A stretch of DNA of 37,494 nt from JBGTIS01 sp041745535 (GCA_041745535.1 JBGTIS010000305.1:1-37494), one strand, 5' to 3'. Positions 25,331 through 33,862 are shown, counted from the stretch's first letter. A program made the numbers and translations. Notes: generated by a model not told the origin, from the letters alone.

Positions 25331-26093
25331 TTATTCGATGTGTTCATAGAGTTCCTTCGCCTGTGTATGATAGGGGTGGTCAGCCTGAGAAAGAATGTCC
25401 TGTAACCGGGCTTTTAAATCGGCCATATCTTCAGCCTTCAGATAAGCCAATGCCAGATTCCAATCAGCCACTTCTACAAACAGGCTGTCGCCGTGCGTAA
25501 TTACCTTTTTGAATGATTGTACCGCCTTCTCAGTTTGCCCGGTTGCCAGGGTAAGATACACCCAGATAAAAATCGACAGCAGGTTGATTGGGCTGGCCAA
25601 CCAGGTACCTTTCCAAATAGGCAATGGCTTCTGTGTAGTTTCCACTGTTATAATAGGCCATGCCTTGTGATAATATTTCATTGGTTTCCGATGAGCGTGC
25701 GGCGGTAAGGTCCTCATAGGGTTTAAAATATTGGGCAAAAAGCTCTTGGTTTGTATAAGAAGCTGTATTTTGAAAAATAAGCCAGTAACCCAATGGAAGC
25801 AGCAACAACAACACTACAGCCGCCCAGACAAGGTATTTTTTGAGGGGAAAGACTTTCGCTTCAGCTTGTTTTTCCGATAACGTTAATGCTCTCTCCCAGC
25901 TTTGTACCTGATGGAGAAATTCGTCCTGACCATATTCATCAATGCCTGCTAAAATATTTTTGTATTCTGCTACTTTTCGCGCAAAGGTTTGATCCTTCTC
26001 CAGTTTTTCAACAAAAGCGCCTTCCTCTTCCTGCGAAAGCTTTCCTTCCAGGTACAGTTCAATTTGCGCTAGTTCTATTTCATCCTTCATCAT
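25331..26093 (-). pseudogene. Anti-sigma-like membrane protein with TPR, frameshifted
   Basis: The first frame (26093 to about 25555) gives a cytoplasmic acidic domain (MMKDEIELAQIELYLEGKLS), one transmembrane helix (LVWAAVVLLLLLPLGYW) and the start of a TPR (MAYYNSGNYTEAIAYLERYL). After FYLGVSY it hits a stop within a few codons. The matching continuation LTLATGQTEKAVQSFKK..YEHIE is in the next frame, ending at 25331, so there is one frameshift near 25548-25558. The layout, cytosolic anti-sigma domain then helix then periplasmic TPR, is that of the regulator paired with ECF sigma factors and CHAT proteins in Cytophagales. The sigma gene ends 18 bases upstream. A sequencing error cannot be excluded for this lesion alone. 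Confidence 0.8.
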
Positions 26094-26111
26094 AGTAATT
26101 GTTGTGTAGTA

Positions 26112-26525
26112 TCAACTCAATTTGTTTTGTTCGCGCAATTTTTTCAGGCACAGATACTTCTTCTTCCAGGCTACCACCTCGTTTTTGTAACCCATCCGAT
26201 GCGCGATGGCTTCCATAGAAAATTTTTGAAAATAAGCCATCAGCAAAACAGATTTACAAGGTTCTTCCATTTTTTCCAGCCATTGCTATACCTGTTGTTT
26301 TTGCTCATTTTCTTCTGTTTTTTCATAATAATTCAGCCCATCATCGGGTGTTTCATGTATTTCATCCAGGGAAGTTGACATTCGTGCTTTGCCTCTCAAA
26401 TTATTTTTAAGTATGTTTTTACCAATACCGAACAGATACGTTTCCACAATGCTGTTCAATGTGCTGATCTTGCCATTTTTCACATTGAAATACAGTACAG
26501 AAAAAGCCTTCTGGTATATCTGGCA
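26112..26525 (-). pseudogene. ECF-type sigma-70 factor, N-truncated and with in-frame amber stop
   Basis: Minus-strand reading gives QIYQKAFSVLYFNVKNG, then an ETYLFGIGKNILKNNLRGK stretch, the end of region 2 and the linker of an ECF sigma factor. A TAG codon at 26286-26288 interrupts the frame. Without a frame change the next 57 codons give region 4 (PCKSVLLMAYFQKFSMEAIAHRM, a helix-turn-helix recogniser) and end at TGA 26112. TAG could be a single change from CAG (Gln). The N-terminal part of region 2 is missing: upstream of about 26525 the frame closes and the DNA belongs to the divergent CHAT gene. It cannot make a working sigma factor. Confidence 0.8.
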
Positions 26526-27894
26526 AGGTGATTATGCGAATGCTTTGGCGTACTACAACAAGCGTTTGGCATTGGCCGATCAGAAATTTACCGGTAAGCA
26601 CTACCAAAAAGCCGTTTCACTGTATAAAACAGGTGCAGTATATGCCAAACAGCATAAATTTGACCAAGCACTACAGTATTACCAGCAGGCCATTGTTCAG
26701 TTAGTTCCTGATTTCAACACTAAAGATATTTTAACAAATCCGCCTTTGCATGCACCCGGATCGGAAAAAGAATTGCTGGAGGTGTTTTTATTAAAAGCAG
26801 AAGCCTTGCATGAAATATATAACCAGAACCCGAAGGAATCTTACTATTTATTAAGTGCTATAAACAATATGAAACTTTTACACAATTAGGGGTTAGCTTA
26901 TTCCAGCGTTTGCTTGCGTCTGTCCTGTCATCTTTGAAAAACAAACCGCGACAATTGATCATTATTCCCGATTGCCCGCTGGGTTATCTGCCTTTCGACG
27001 TACTACTTACCCGGCAGGAAGAACCTCAAAACAAAAGCGTCAACTATGCCCAGTTACCTTATCTCCTGCGCGATTACCGGGTTCGGTACGAGTATTCAGC
27101 CACACTGCTGAAAGCACAGAAGGGAGAAGGATCCTCGGAAGCAGGGGTTTCCTATGCCGGATTCGCGCCTGTATATGAAGAAGAATTACTGGCGAAAAGT
27201 ACCACCAATCGGAATATTCAGGGAAATTTTGGCAATCTGGTATACAATCAGGAGGAGGTTTCTTTTGCCAGAAATCTGCTCGGAGGAATTTCGTTTGAAG
27301 GCGAAACTGCTACCGAGCAGGCATTCAAGGAGCATGCCAGACAAAGCAACCTAATACACCTTGCTATGCATGCCTTTACCGACGATCAGAACCCGGAATA
27401 TTCAGGAATGATTTTTACTGCTCAGCATTCGGAGGAAGACGACTTCTTATATGCCTATGAATTGTATAACATGCGCCTGCACGCCCAATTGGCTGTACTG
27501 AGTGCCTGTGAAACAGGTACGGGTACTTTGCCGGGGCGAAGGGATTCTCAGTCTGGGACGGGCTTTCAAATATGCGGGTTGTCCGAATGTAGCCATGAGC
27601 CTGTGGAAGGCAAATGACCAAACTACCGGAAAAATTATGCAGTCATTCTTCACAAATCTGAATGAGGGTTTGGAAAAAGACGAAGCCCTGCGACAGGCTA
27701 AGCTGGCATTTTTGTCTGACCCCGCCAGCCGACTGGTAGCGCATCCACATTTCTGGGTGCCTTTTGTGCTGGTAGGAAAGGATGAACCTATTATTATACA
27801 TAGAAGTTGGGAAAGTAAGTTATTTTATTTTTTTATGGTAGTATTGATTTTAGCTGGCATACTATGGTTCTTCAGAAAAAAATACAGCAATTAA
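26521..27894 (+). pseudogene. TPR-CHAT protease-like protein, multiply broken
   Basis: Remains of a TPR-CHAT protein with C-terminal anchor. 26521-26836 encodes TPR units (WQGDYANALAYYNKRLAL; KFDQALQYYQQAIVQL). Near 26836-26860 a large internal deletion and frame change lead to the CHAT region, whose start (KQYETFTQLGVSLFQRLL, from 26862) is in another frame. The CHAT domain keeps IIPDCPLGYLPFDVLL, the catalytic His block LIHLAMHAFTDDQNPEYSG and Cys block LSACETGTG. Just after the Cys a frameshift (about 27528-27533) moves the rest, RGEGILSLGRAFKYAGCPNVAMSLW, into the frame ending at 27894, which finishes with a membrane helix and RKKYSN. The N-terminus is lost. CHAT is a caspase-like cysteine protease fold. 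Confidence 0.82.
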
Positions 27895-27970
27895 CTACCT
27901 GAAAGTCTCATTTTTATATTAACCTATGTTCTCTTCCGCTGAATAATTATGAGTGTTTTTTTAAATTTTA

Positions 27971-28077
27971 CCTACCAATAGTTAGTATAACAAATAAATT
28001 TGAACGTGCTTCGTTTTACTAATATATTTACCTACCTTTATAAAATACGTATACTAAAAGTTAGTATAACAAATAAA
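27971..28077 (+). promoter_or_regulatory. Duplicated operator-like sites and promoter of the hmgA operon
   Basis: A 19-base sequence, AGTTAGTATAACAAATAAA, occurs twice (27980-27998 and 28059-28077), 79 bases apart, each preceded by TTTACCTACC. The second copy contains an inverted repeat TATACTAA-AAG-TTAGTATA (28050-28068); the first has a 5-of-8 version (27971-27989). Directly after the first copy is TAAATTTG (27995-28002), an exact TAnnTTTG -7 promoter box. The first palindrome thus covers the promoter spacer and the second lies in the leader. The MarR regulator encoded in the operon is the obvious candidate binder. Confidence 0.6.
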
Positions 28078-28083
28078 CGGGAT

Positions 28084-29244
28084 ATGACTTTTTATCTTCA
28101 ACTGGGAAAGGTGCCGGCCAAACGACATACCCAATTTAAAAAACCTGACGGAAGCTTTTATTATGAGCAACTTTTTGGTACGGAAGGATTCAGCGGAACC
28201 TCTTCTCTGCTTTACCATCTGCATCGGCCTACCATGGTAAAAGATATTCGGAGTTCAATAAATGTGAGTCCGAAAATTGCCGTGGAAAAAAATATGACAG
28301 CCCGGAAATTACTGGGGTTTAATATTCCTTCCAAACCCGATTTTCTGGAAAGTCGTACACCGCTGATGGTGAACAGCGATGTGCACATTGGTTTGGCAGC
28401 TCCGCGGCAATCAATGGCAGATTATTTTTACAAAAATGCCGAAGCCGACGAACTGCTCTTTATTCATCGCGGTTCGGGCACTTTGAAAACACTGCTGGGC
28501 AATATACCCTTTGAGTATGGCGATTACCTGATTATCCCTCGGGGGGTTATTTATCAGATAGAATTTGATACAGCCGACAACCGCCTTTTTTATCTGGAAT
28601 CGTTCAGCCCCTTATACACACCAAAAAGATATCGAAATAGTTTTGGTCAGCTGCTGGAGCAGGCTCCGTATTGTGAACGCGATTTTAAGCTGCCACAATC
28701 GCTGGAAACCCATGATGAGCAGGGTGATTTTCTTATCAGGATAAAAAAACAGGGGCTTTTGCACCAGTTGGTCTATGCCAGCCATCCATTTGATGTGGTG
28801 GGCTGGGATGGATACAATTATCCCTATGGATTTTCTATTCATAATTTTGAACCAATTACCGGTCGCATTCATCAGCCGCCACCGGTACACCAAACCTTTG
28901 AAGGGCGAAACTTTGTGGTGTGCTCCTTCTGCCCGCGGTTGTACGATTATCATCCGCTATCGGTGCCGGCACCTTATAACCACAGCAACATCGATTCCGA
29001 TGAAGTGCTGTATTATGTGGATGGCGATTTTATGAGCCGGAATGATATTGGCCCGGGCCACATATCGCTACATCCGGGCGGTATTCCGCATGGGCCGCAT
29101 CCCGGCGCCATGGAAAGGAGCATTGGCAAAACCAAAACTGATGAACTGGCCCTGATGGTGGATCCTTTTCATCCGTTACAATTAACCGAAGAAGCCATGA
29201 AAATCGACGATGGCAAGTATTATCTCTCCTGGTTAGGACATTAA
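28084..29244 (+). CDS. hmgA: Homogentisate 1,2-dioxygenase
   Basis: Cupin-fold iron dioxygenase that opens the homogentisate ring to maleylacetoacetate. I place the start at ATG 28084 (MTFYLQLGKVPAKRHTQF), giving 386 residues; the longer frame from TTG 28000 lies over the promoter repeats. Family blocks: FIHRGSGTLKT with the cupin turn, VVGWDGYNYPYGFSIHNFEP, SFCPRLYDYHP, and the C-terminal HPGGIPHGPHPGAMERSIG that holds iron-ligand histidines. First gene of the tyrosine degradation operon hmgA-hppD-marR-fahA. Confidence 0.95.
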   Translation: MTFYLQLGKVPAKRHTQFKKPDGSFYYEQLFGTEGFSGTSSLLYHLHRPTMVKDIRSSINVSPKIAVEKNMTARKLLGFNIPSKPDFLESRTPLMVNSDVHIGLAAPRQSMADYFYKNAEADELLFIHRGSGTLKTLLGNIPFEYGDYLIIPRGVIYQIEFDTADNRLFYLESFSPLYTPKRYRNSFGQLLEQAPYCERDFKLPQSLETHDEQGDFLIRIKKQGLLHQLVYASHPFDVVGWDGYNYPYGFSIHNFEPITGRIHQPPPVHQTFEGRNFVVCSFCPRLYDYHPLSVPAPYNHSNIDSDEVLYYVDGDFMSRNDIGPGHISLHPGGIPHGPHPGAMERSIGKTKTDELALMVDPFHPLQLTEEAMKIDDGKYYLSWLGH

Positions 29245-29264
29245 TAATTTAAATTAAAGTGAAA

Positions 29265-30404
29265 ATGGAAAATACAAAAGTCGCGGGAAAGCAAAGAGAA
29301 CAAACGTCACCGGAAGGGGACTTTCTGCCCATCAACGGTACCGATTATATAGAAATGTATGTGGGGAACGCCAAACAGGCTGCTTACTTCTATAAAACTG
29401 CCTTTGGATTTCAATCGCTGGCGTATGCGGGTTTGTCTACCGGACTGAAAGACCGCGAGTCGTATGTGCTGGCTCAGGGCAAAATCCGATTGGTTTTAAC
29501 CAGTCCTTTGCATGGCGATTCAGAGATTGCCGCGCATGTGAACAAACATGGCGACGGCGTAAAAGTTATTGCCCTGTGGGTAGACGATGCCAGAGAAGCG
29601 TATCAGATCACAACAGAAAGAGGCGCCCAGTCTTTTCAGAAACCTTATACAATAAAAGATGAACACGGCGAAGTAACTTGTTCGGGTATTCACAGCTATG
29701 GCGATACAGTGCATTTGTTTGTAGAAAGGAAAAATTATAAGGGGGTATTTTTGCCGAACTACCAACCCTGGCAAACCAGTTATAAGCCGGAAGCGGTAGG
29801 TTTTAAATACATCGACCACATGGTGGGCAATGTAGGCTGGGGCGAAATGAACAAATGGGTAAATTTTTATGCCCAGGTAATGGGTTTTTCCCAACTGGTG
29901 TCTTTCGACGATAAAGATATTTCTACCGACTACACCGCACTAATGAGTAAGGTAATGAGCAACGGCAATGGCCGAATTAAATTTCCCATTAATGAACCGG
30001 CTGAAGGGAAGAAAAAGTCGCAAATAGAAGAATACCTGGACTTTTATGGTGGCCCGGGTGTGCAGCATATCGCCATTGCCACTGATAATATTATTGAAAC
30101 GGTAACCGCTTTGCAGAACCGGGGGATCGATTTCCTTCAGGTGCCTGATACCTATTACGCCGATTTGTTGGACCGTGTGGGTCATATCGATGAAGACCTG
30201 GCGCCTTTGCGGCAACTGGGTATTCTGGTAGACCGCGACGACGAAGGCTATCTGTTACAGATATTCACCAAACCCTTAGGACCGCGCCCTACTATATTTT
30301 TTGAGATCATTCAGCGAAAAGGCGCGAAATCGTTTGGAAAAGGAAATTTTAAAGCCTTATTTGAAGCCATTGAGCGAGAGCAGGAATTGCGGGGTACACT
30401 TTAG
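29265..30404 (+). CDS. hppD: 4-hydroxyphenylpyruvate dioxygenase
   Basis: 379 residues from ATG 29265 (GTG 29259 is two codons upstream). Two glyoxalase/VOC-type halves; the C-terminal half carries the three iron ligands, visible in YIDHMVGNV (His), GVQHIAIATDNI (His) and FFEIIQRKG (Glu). It converts 4-hydroxyphenylpyruvate to homogentisate, the substrate of the upstream hmgA product. Twenty bases separate it from hmgA. Confidence 0.96.
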   Translation: MENTKVAGKQREQTSPEGDFLPINGTDYIEMYVGNAKQAAYFYKTAFGFQSLAYAGLSTGLKDRESYVLAQGKIRLVLTSPLHGDSEIAAHVNKHGDGVKVIALWVDDAREAYQITTERGAQSFQKPYTIKDEHGEVTCSGIHSYGDTVHLFVERKNYKGVFLPNYQPWQTSYKPEAVGFKYIDHMVGNVGWGEMNKWVNFYAQVMGFSQLVSFDDKDISTDYTALMSKVMSNGNGRIKFPINEPAEGKKKSQIEEYLDFYGGPGVQHIAIATDNIIETVTALQNRGIDFLQVPDTYYADLLDRVGHIDEDLAPLRQLGILVDRDDEGYLLQIFTKPLGPRPTIFFEIIQRKGAKSFGKGNFKALFEAIEREQELRGTL

Positions 30405-30429
30405 TATTTCATCTCCTTAACCGATTACA

Positions 30430-30870
30430 TTGGCGCTTAAACATTCAAATCTCAAAGCTTACGGGTATTTGCTGGAAAGAACACAGCGAAAAATCAGGCA
30501 ATATTTCCAGAAAGAACTGTTGTCCAGAAAAACGGACGTCACCGTTAACCAGTGGATTATCCTGGACCGATTGAACCGAAACGATGGCCTGAGCCAGAAT
30601 GAAATCGCCGACACCACGCTGAAAGACGCTCCCACGGTTACCCGCATTATCGATCTGCTGGTAAAAAAGAAACTGGTTACCCGGGTAGTGGATAATGGCG
30701 ACCGGCGGCGCTTTAATATTTTGCTTACCAAAGCTGGAAAACAGAAAGTGGAAGAGGTTACTCCAATAGTAATGGAAATGAGAAAAAAAGGCTGGGAATC
30801 GCTTACCGATGAAGATTATACTACCATGATGCGGATTCTGGATACCATTTATAAAAACTTCAGTCAGTAA
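30430..30870 (+). CDS. MarR family transcriptional regulator
   Basis: 146 residues from a TTG codon at 30430; no ATG or GTG in frame is suitably placed. A dimerisation helix (YLLERTQRKIRQYFQKELL) is followed by the winged helix: NDGLSQNEIADTTLKDAPTVTRIIDLLVKKKLVTRVVDNGDRRR, where DNGDRRR is the classic MarR wing. It lies inside the tyrosine catabolic operon, 25 bases after hppD and 15 before fahA. I infer it senses a pathway intermediate and binds the palindromes upstream of hmgA; neither ligand nor target is proven by sequence. Confidence 0.92.
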   Translation: MALKHSNLKAYGYLLERTQRKIRQYFQKELLSRKTDVTVNQWIILDRLNRNDGLSQNEIADTTLKDAPTVTRIIDLLVKKKLVTRVVDNGDRRRFNILLTKAGKQKVEEVTPIVMEMRKKGWESLTDEDYTTMMRILDTIYKNFSQ

Positions 30871-30885
30871 TCTAAAGAAAACATC

Positions 30886-32127
30886 ATGCTCACTTCCTGG
30901 ATTGACATCAAACCGGATTCCGATTTTTCTATTTATAATTTGCCCTATGGAGTTTTTAAAAAAAGTAGTGAAAATCCCAGGGTAGGCGTAGCTATTGGCA
31001 ATTACGTGCTGGACTTGTATGCAGTGGGCGCACTGGGTTTTTTTCAGGATATAGCCTTAGACATTTCTGCTTTCCAACAAAGGTATCTGAATGATTTTAT
31101 GCGCCTGGGCAAACCTGTCTGGAAACAGGTTCGTCAGAAACTAATACAGTTGCTGGATATAAACAACGAAATGTTACAACCCTATGCCAGCCAAGTACTG
31201 GTACCCATTTCAGAAGTAACCATGCAATTGCCGGTACAGGTTGGTGATTATACTGATTTTTATTCCAGCGAGGAACACGCTACCCATGTGGGCACCATGT
31301 TTCGTGGTGCTGAAAACGCCTTGATGCCCAATTGGAAACACCTGCCCGTTGCCTACCATGGCCGGGCTTCTTCTATAGCAGTTTCAGGTACCAATATACA
31401 TCGCCCGAAAGGACAAATTAAACCGGATGATGCCATATCCCCTGTTTTTGCTCCAACCCAGGCCCTTGATTTTGAATTAGAAATGGCATTTGTAATTGGA
31501 AAGGAAACGGCATTGGGACAAACCATCACTACCCAGGAAGCAGAGAATTATATTTTTGGCTATTGCCTGTTCAACGACTGGTCGGCCCGGGATATACAAA
31601 AATGGGAATATGTGCCGTTGGGTCCGTTTTTGGGTAAAAATTTCGGCTCTTCTATGTCTCCCTGGATTGTTCCGCTGGAAGCGCTGGAACCGTTCCGCGT
31701 ACAAGGCCCCGAACAAAAACCATCTGTTTTGCCTTATCTGCAATATACAGGGCAACGCAACTTTGACCTTACCTTAGAAGTAGCCATTCAACCACAGGGA
31801 AAAAAGGAAACGATTGTTACCCAGTCTAATTCGAAATATCTGTATTGGAACAGCGGTCAGCAATTGGCGCACCATACCAGCAACGGCTGTAATATTAAAG
31901 CAGGTGACGTGATGGCTTCAGGCACCATCAGTGGAAAGTCACCTGAATCGTTTGGTTCTATGCTGGAACTCACCTGGGGTGGGAAAAACGCGGTTCAATT
32001 GGAAGATGGATCAATGCGCACATACCTGGAAGATTACGATACCGTAATAATAAGAGGCTATGGCGAAAGAAACGGGACACGGGTAGGTTTTGGAGAAGTG
32101 AGCGGAAAAATACTACCGGCAAGTTAA
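30886..32127 (+). CDS. fahA: Fumarylacetoacetase
   Basis: 413 residues. N-terminal SH3-like domain (YNLPYGVFKKSSENPRVGVAIG) and C-terminal FAH catalytic domain: DYTDFYSSEEHATHVGTMFRG, PVAYHGRASSI, FELEMAFVIG, FNDWSARDIQKWEYVPLGPF and GTISGKSPESFGSMLELTW. It cleaves fumarylacetoacetate to fumarate and acetoacetate, completing tyrosine breakdown. No maleylacetoacetate isomerase gene is seen in the operon, so this step must be encoded elsewhere or use another enzyme. Confidence 0.96.
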   Translation: MLTSWIDIKPDSDFSIYNLPYGVFKKSSENPRVGVAIGNYVLDLYAVGALGFFQDIALDISAFQQRYLNDFMRLGKPVWKQVRQKLIQLLDINNEMLQPYASQVLVPISEVTMQLPVQVGDYTDFYSSEEHATHVGTMFRGAENALMPNWKHLPVAYHGRASSIAVSGTNIHRPKGQIKPDDAISPVFAPTQALDFELEMAFVIGKETALGQTITTQEAENYIFGYCLFNDWSARDIQKWEYVPLGPFLGKNFGSSMSPWIVPLEALEPFRVQGPEQKPSVLPYLQYTGQRNFDLTLEVAIQPQGKKETIVTQSNSKYLYWNSGQQLAHHTSNGCNIKAGDVMASGTISGKSPESFGSMLELTWGGKNAVQLEDGSMRTYLEDYDTVIIRGYGERNGTRVGFGEVSGKILPAS

Positions 32128-32150
32128 GTTTAATTTTTAGTGGGATGGCC

Positions 32151-32227
32151 TGGAAATTTAGCGGGGGTGCGAAGGATTTGTGCGGGGAAGCATAGGATGC
32201 CCCGCATTGAATTTCCAAGACTTTTTT
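32151..32227 (+). terminator. Large terminator hairpin of the tyrosine catabolic operon
   Basis: TGGAAATT (32151-32158) pairs perfectly with AATTTCCA (32210-32217) and GCGGGG (32161-32166) with CCCCGC (32200-32205). An alternative inner stem TGCGGGG/CCCCGCA is also possible. Three bases after the outer arm comes a run of six T (32222-32227). It starts 24 bases after the fahA stop and ends just before the IS remnant. Confidence 0.65.
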
Positions 32228-32235
32228 GGCGGTCG

Positions 32236-32658
32236 GCCGGAATTCTAAGATAAAAGCAAGTGATAAACATATAATTTTTTCAAGTTTTTTTCTAAACGAT
32301 TTTCACTGACTAATTACTTCAGACGACTATCGCCCTTCGGTTGGTGTTTCCCTTTGGGGGCAAAACCCTAAAGTTTTGCCCCCTAAGGGAAAGATGTTTT
32401 ACACTTATGCCCTAAGCAACTTGTCCATACTGTTTGATGAGTACATACTCAGTGCCTCGGTTCACTGTAGCAAACACACGGTTGATAAGTTTGGCTTTGA
32501 CCGCATTTAAGGCAGACATTTTAGCTTTTTCCCGGCGGGGAACCGCTTCCTTGAGTTTGCGCTGATAATAGCCTCTGAGTTCTGGGTCATACCGCACAGC
32601 CGAACTAGCACAGTTGCTCAATAATGCCTTCATTTTTCGGTTAGCTAACGGACTTACC
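32236..32658 (-). mobile_element. IS110-family remnant: 3' end only
   Basis: Begins with GCCGGAATTCTAAGATAAAA (32236-32255), repeated exactly at the same relative place in the neighbouring complete copy (32659-32678). It contains a ~155-base non-coding end, a 19-base-pair hairpin (32347-32392) and the last ~80 codons of a transposase (32412 to about 32655). It then stops abruptly where the second copy begins. It is clearly diverged from that copy, so it is not a recent duplicate. It cannot transpose on its own. Confidence 0.75.
32412..32655 (-). pseudogene. IS110-family transposase, C-terminal fragment
   Basis: Reads VSPLANRKMKALLSNCASS at its broken start and continues through KAKMSALNAVKAKLINRVFA to the stop at 32412. 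It is homologous to the last 76 residues of the intact transposase next to it, with a handful of substitutions and a four-residue insert (EAVPRREK against QG region). It lacks the DEDD domain and the catalytic serine. Confidence 0.85.
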
Positions 32659-32664
32659 GCCGGA

Positions 32665-32848
32665 ATTCTAAGATAAAAACAAGGTATATAGATATAATTT
32701 TTTAAAGTTCTTTGTTTTAACGTATGCTGCTTAATTGTATTTATTGAGCTGCGTTACTGCTGACTATTTCGTAGCGGCTACCGCCCTTCGGTTGCTGTTT
32801 CATTTTTAACCACAAAAGCAAGCTTTTGCAATTAAAAACGAAAGATGG
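32665..32848 (-). ncRNA. Candidate bridge (seek) RNA in the IS 3' non-coding end
   Basis: Known biology: IS110-family recombinases use an element-encoded RNA with two guide loops, and in IS1111-like members it comes from the 3' end. This ~185-base region fits in place and size. It is structured: a long hairpin right after the transposase stop (32798-32843), a short hairpin ACCG-CCCTT-CGGT (32780-32792) conserved in the remnant copy with a C-to-T change giving a wobble pair, and GCGG-CTA-CCGC (32774-32784) competing with it. The AT-rich part (32680-32760) is the most variable between copies. No promoter was located; strand is assumed from the transposase. Confidence 0.45.
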
Positions 32849-33862
32849 TTAGGCAGCTTGTCCATACTGCTGGATGACTACATATTCGGTTCCCCGGTTA
32901 ACAGTAGCAAACACCCGGTTGATAAGTTTAGCCCTGACGGCATTCAATGCGGACATCTTTGCTTTTCCCTGTTTGACTTTGCGCTGATAATATTGTTTCA
33001 ACTCTGGGTCATGCTGTACGGCAGCACTGGCACAGTTGCTCAGTAGTGCTTTCATCTTTCTATTAGCTAGTGGGCTAACCCTAGTTTTTCCTTTTATGCT
33101 GCTGCCAGAACTGTATTCAAAGGGTGCCACCCCCGCATAGCAAGCAAACTGTCTGCCGTTGTTGAAAGCTGTAAAGTCTTGGGTATAAATCAGAAAAGCT
33201 ACCGCGGTAATCATCCCGATACCTACCACCGAAGTGATTAAGCGAAAGTGCTTTTGTATCTGTTCGTCCTCCTTTAAGGTAGCTTCCATTTGTTTATCGG
33301 TTTGAGCAATTCGCTCTTTTACGAGCTTTAACTGCTTCTCTGATTGTTTGATAATGAAGTTGTTGTCTACTAAAGGAGCAGTATCTTTTAGATCAGCGAT
33401 GGTTTGCTTCAGACTTACTTTAGTTTTTGTGAGCCTATCACGGAAGGCCATCAAGTTTTTGAGCTTCAGTAGGCAAGCTGAGGGTAATTGCATAGATTTT
33501 AGGGTACGCTGGTGCAAACAGGCAAACTCAGCGATACGTCGCGCATCCACTCGGTCGTTCTTTCCTCTAGTAATTCCTAAAGACTTTTTCAGATGCAAAG
33601 GGCTGACCAATGTATAAGATAGTCCTTGATCTTGTAAAAAACAGCATAGTGCTAGGGTATAAGAACCCGTATGCTCCATGCAAAAGAAACTGTTAATACC
33701 ATCTACTTTCTGCTTTTTCAACCATGCGAGCAATTGTTTGAAACCTGCCGTAGTATTGGCAAATTGCTGGTGAGTAAACTGATTTGGGTTATCTTGGTAA
33801 CAGAAGACAACATCCAGAGTAGCTTTAGAGACATCAATACCGATAAACCAATTGAACTTCAT
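32849..33862 (-). CDS. IS110-family transposase (DEDD recombinase)
   Basis: I place the start at ATG 33862 (MKFNWFIGIDVSKATLDVV), giving 337 residues. The frame upstream runs into the Uma2 gene and is not part of it. The N-terminal RuvC-like DEDD domain shows D10 (GIDVSK), E63 (MEHTGS) and D103/D106 (KNDRVDARRIAEFA). A coiled-coil linker (about 140-205) follows. The C-terminal Transposase_20 domain has the helix-hairpin SVVGIGMITAVAFL, then GVAPFEYSSGSS with the presumed catalytic serine (S252), and ends VNRGTEYVVIQQYGQAA. No lesions are seen, so it may be active. Confidence 0.93.
   Translation of the reverse strand: MKFNWFIGIDVSKATLDVVFCYQDNPNQFTHQQFANTTAGFKQLLAWLKKQKVDGINSFFCMEHTGSYTLALCCFLQDQGLSYTLVSPLHLKKSLGITRGKNDRVDARRIAEFACLHQRTLKSMQLPSACLLKLKNLMAFRDRLTKTKVSLKQTIADLKDTAPLVDNNFIIKQSEKQLKLVKERIAQTDKQMEATLKEDEQIQKHFRLITSVVGIGMITAVAFLIYTQDFTAFNNGRQFACYAGVAPFEYSSGSSIKGKTRVSPLANRKMKALLSNCASAAVQHDPELKQYYQRKVKQGKAKMSALNAVRAKLINRVFATVNRGTEYVVIQQYGQAA

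Noticed and set aside
26389..26520. Plus-strand N-terminal extension of the TPR fragment
   Set aside because: This stretch is the antisense of clear sigma-factor codons and has no TPR character.
30401..30407. A further TTAGTAT operator half-site at the hppD stop codon
   Set aside because: A single 7-base match formed by the stop codon, with no inverted partner; likely chance.
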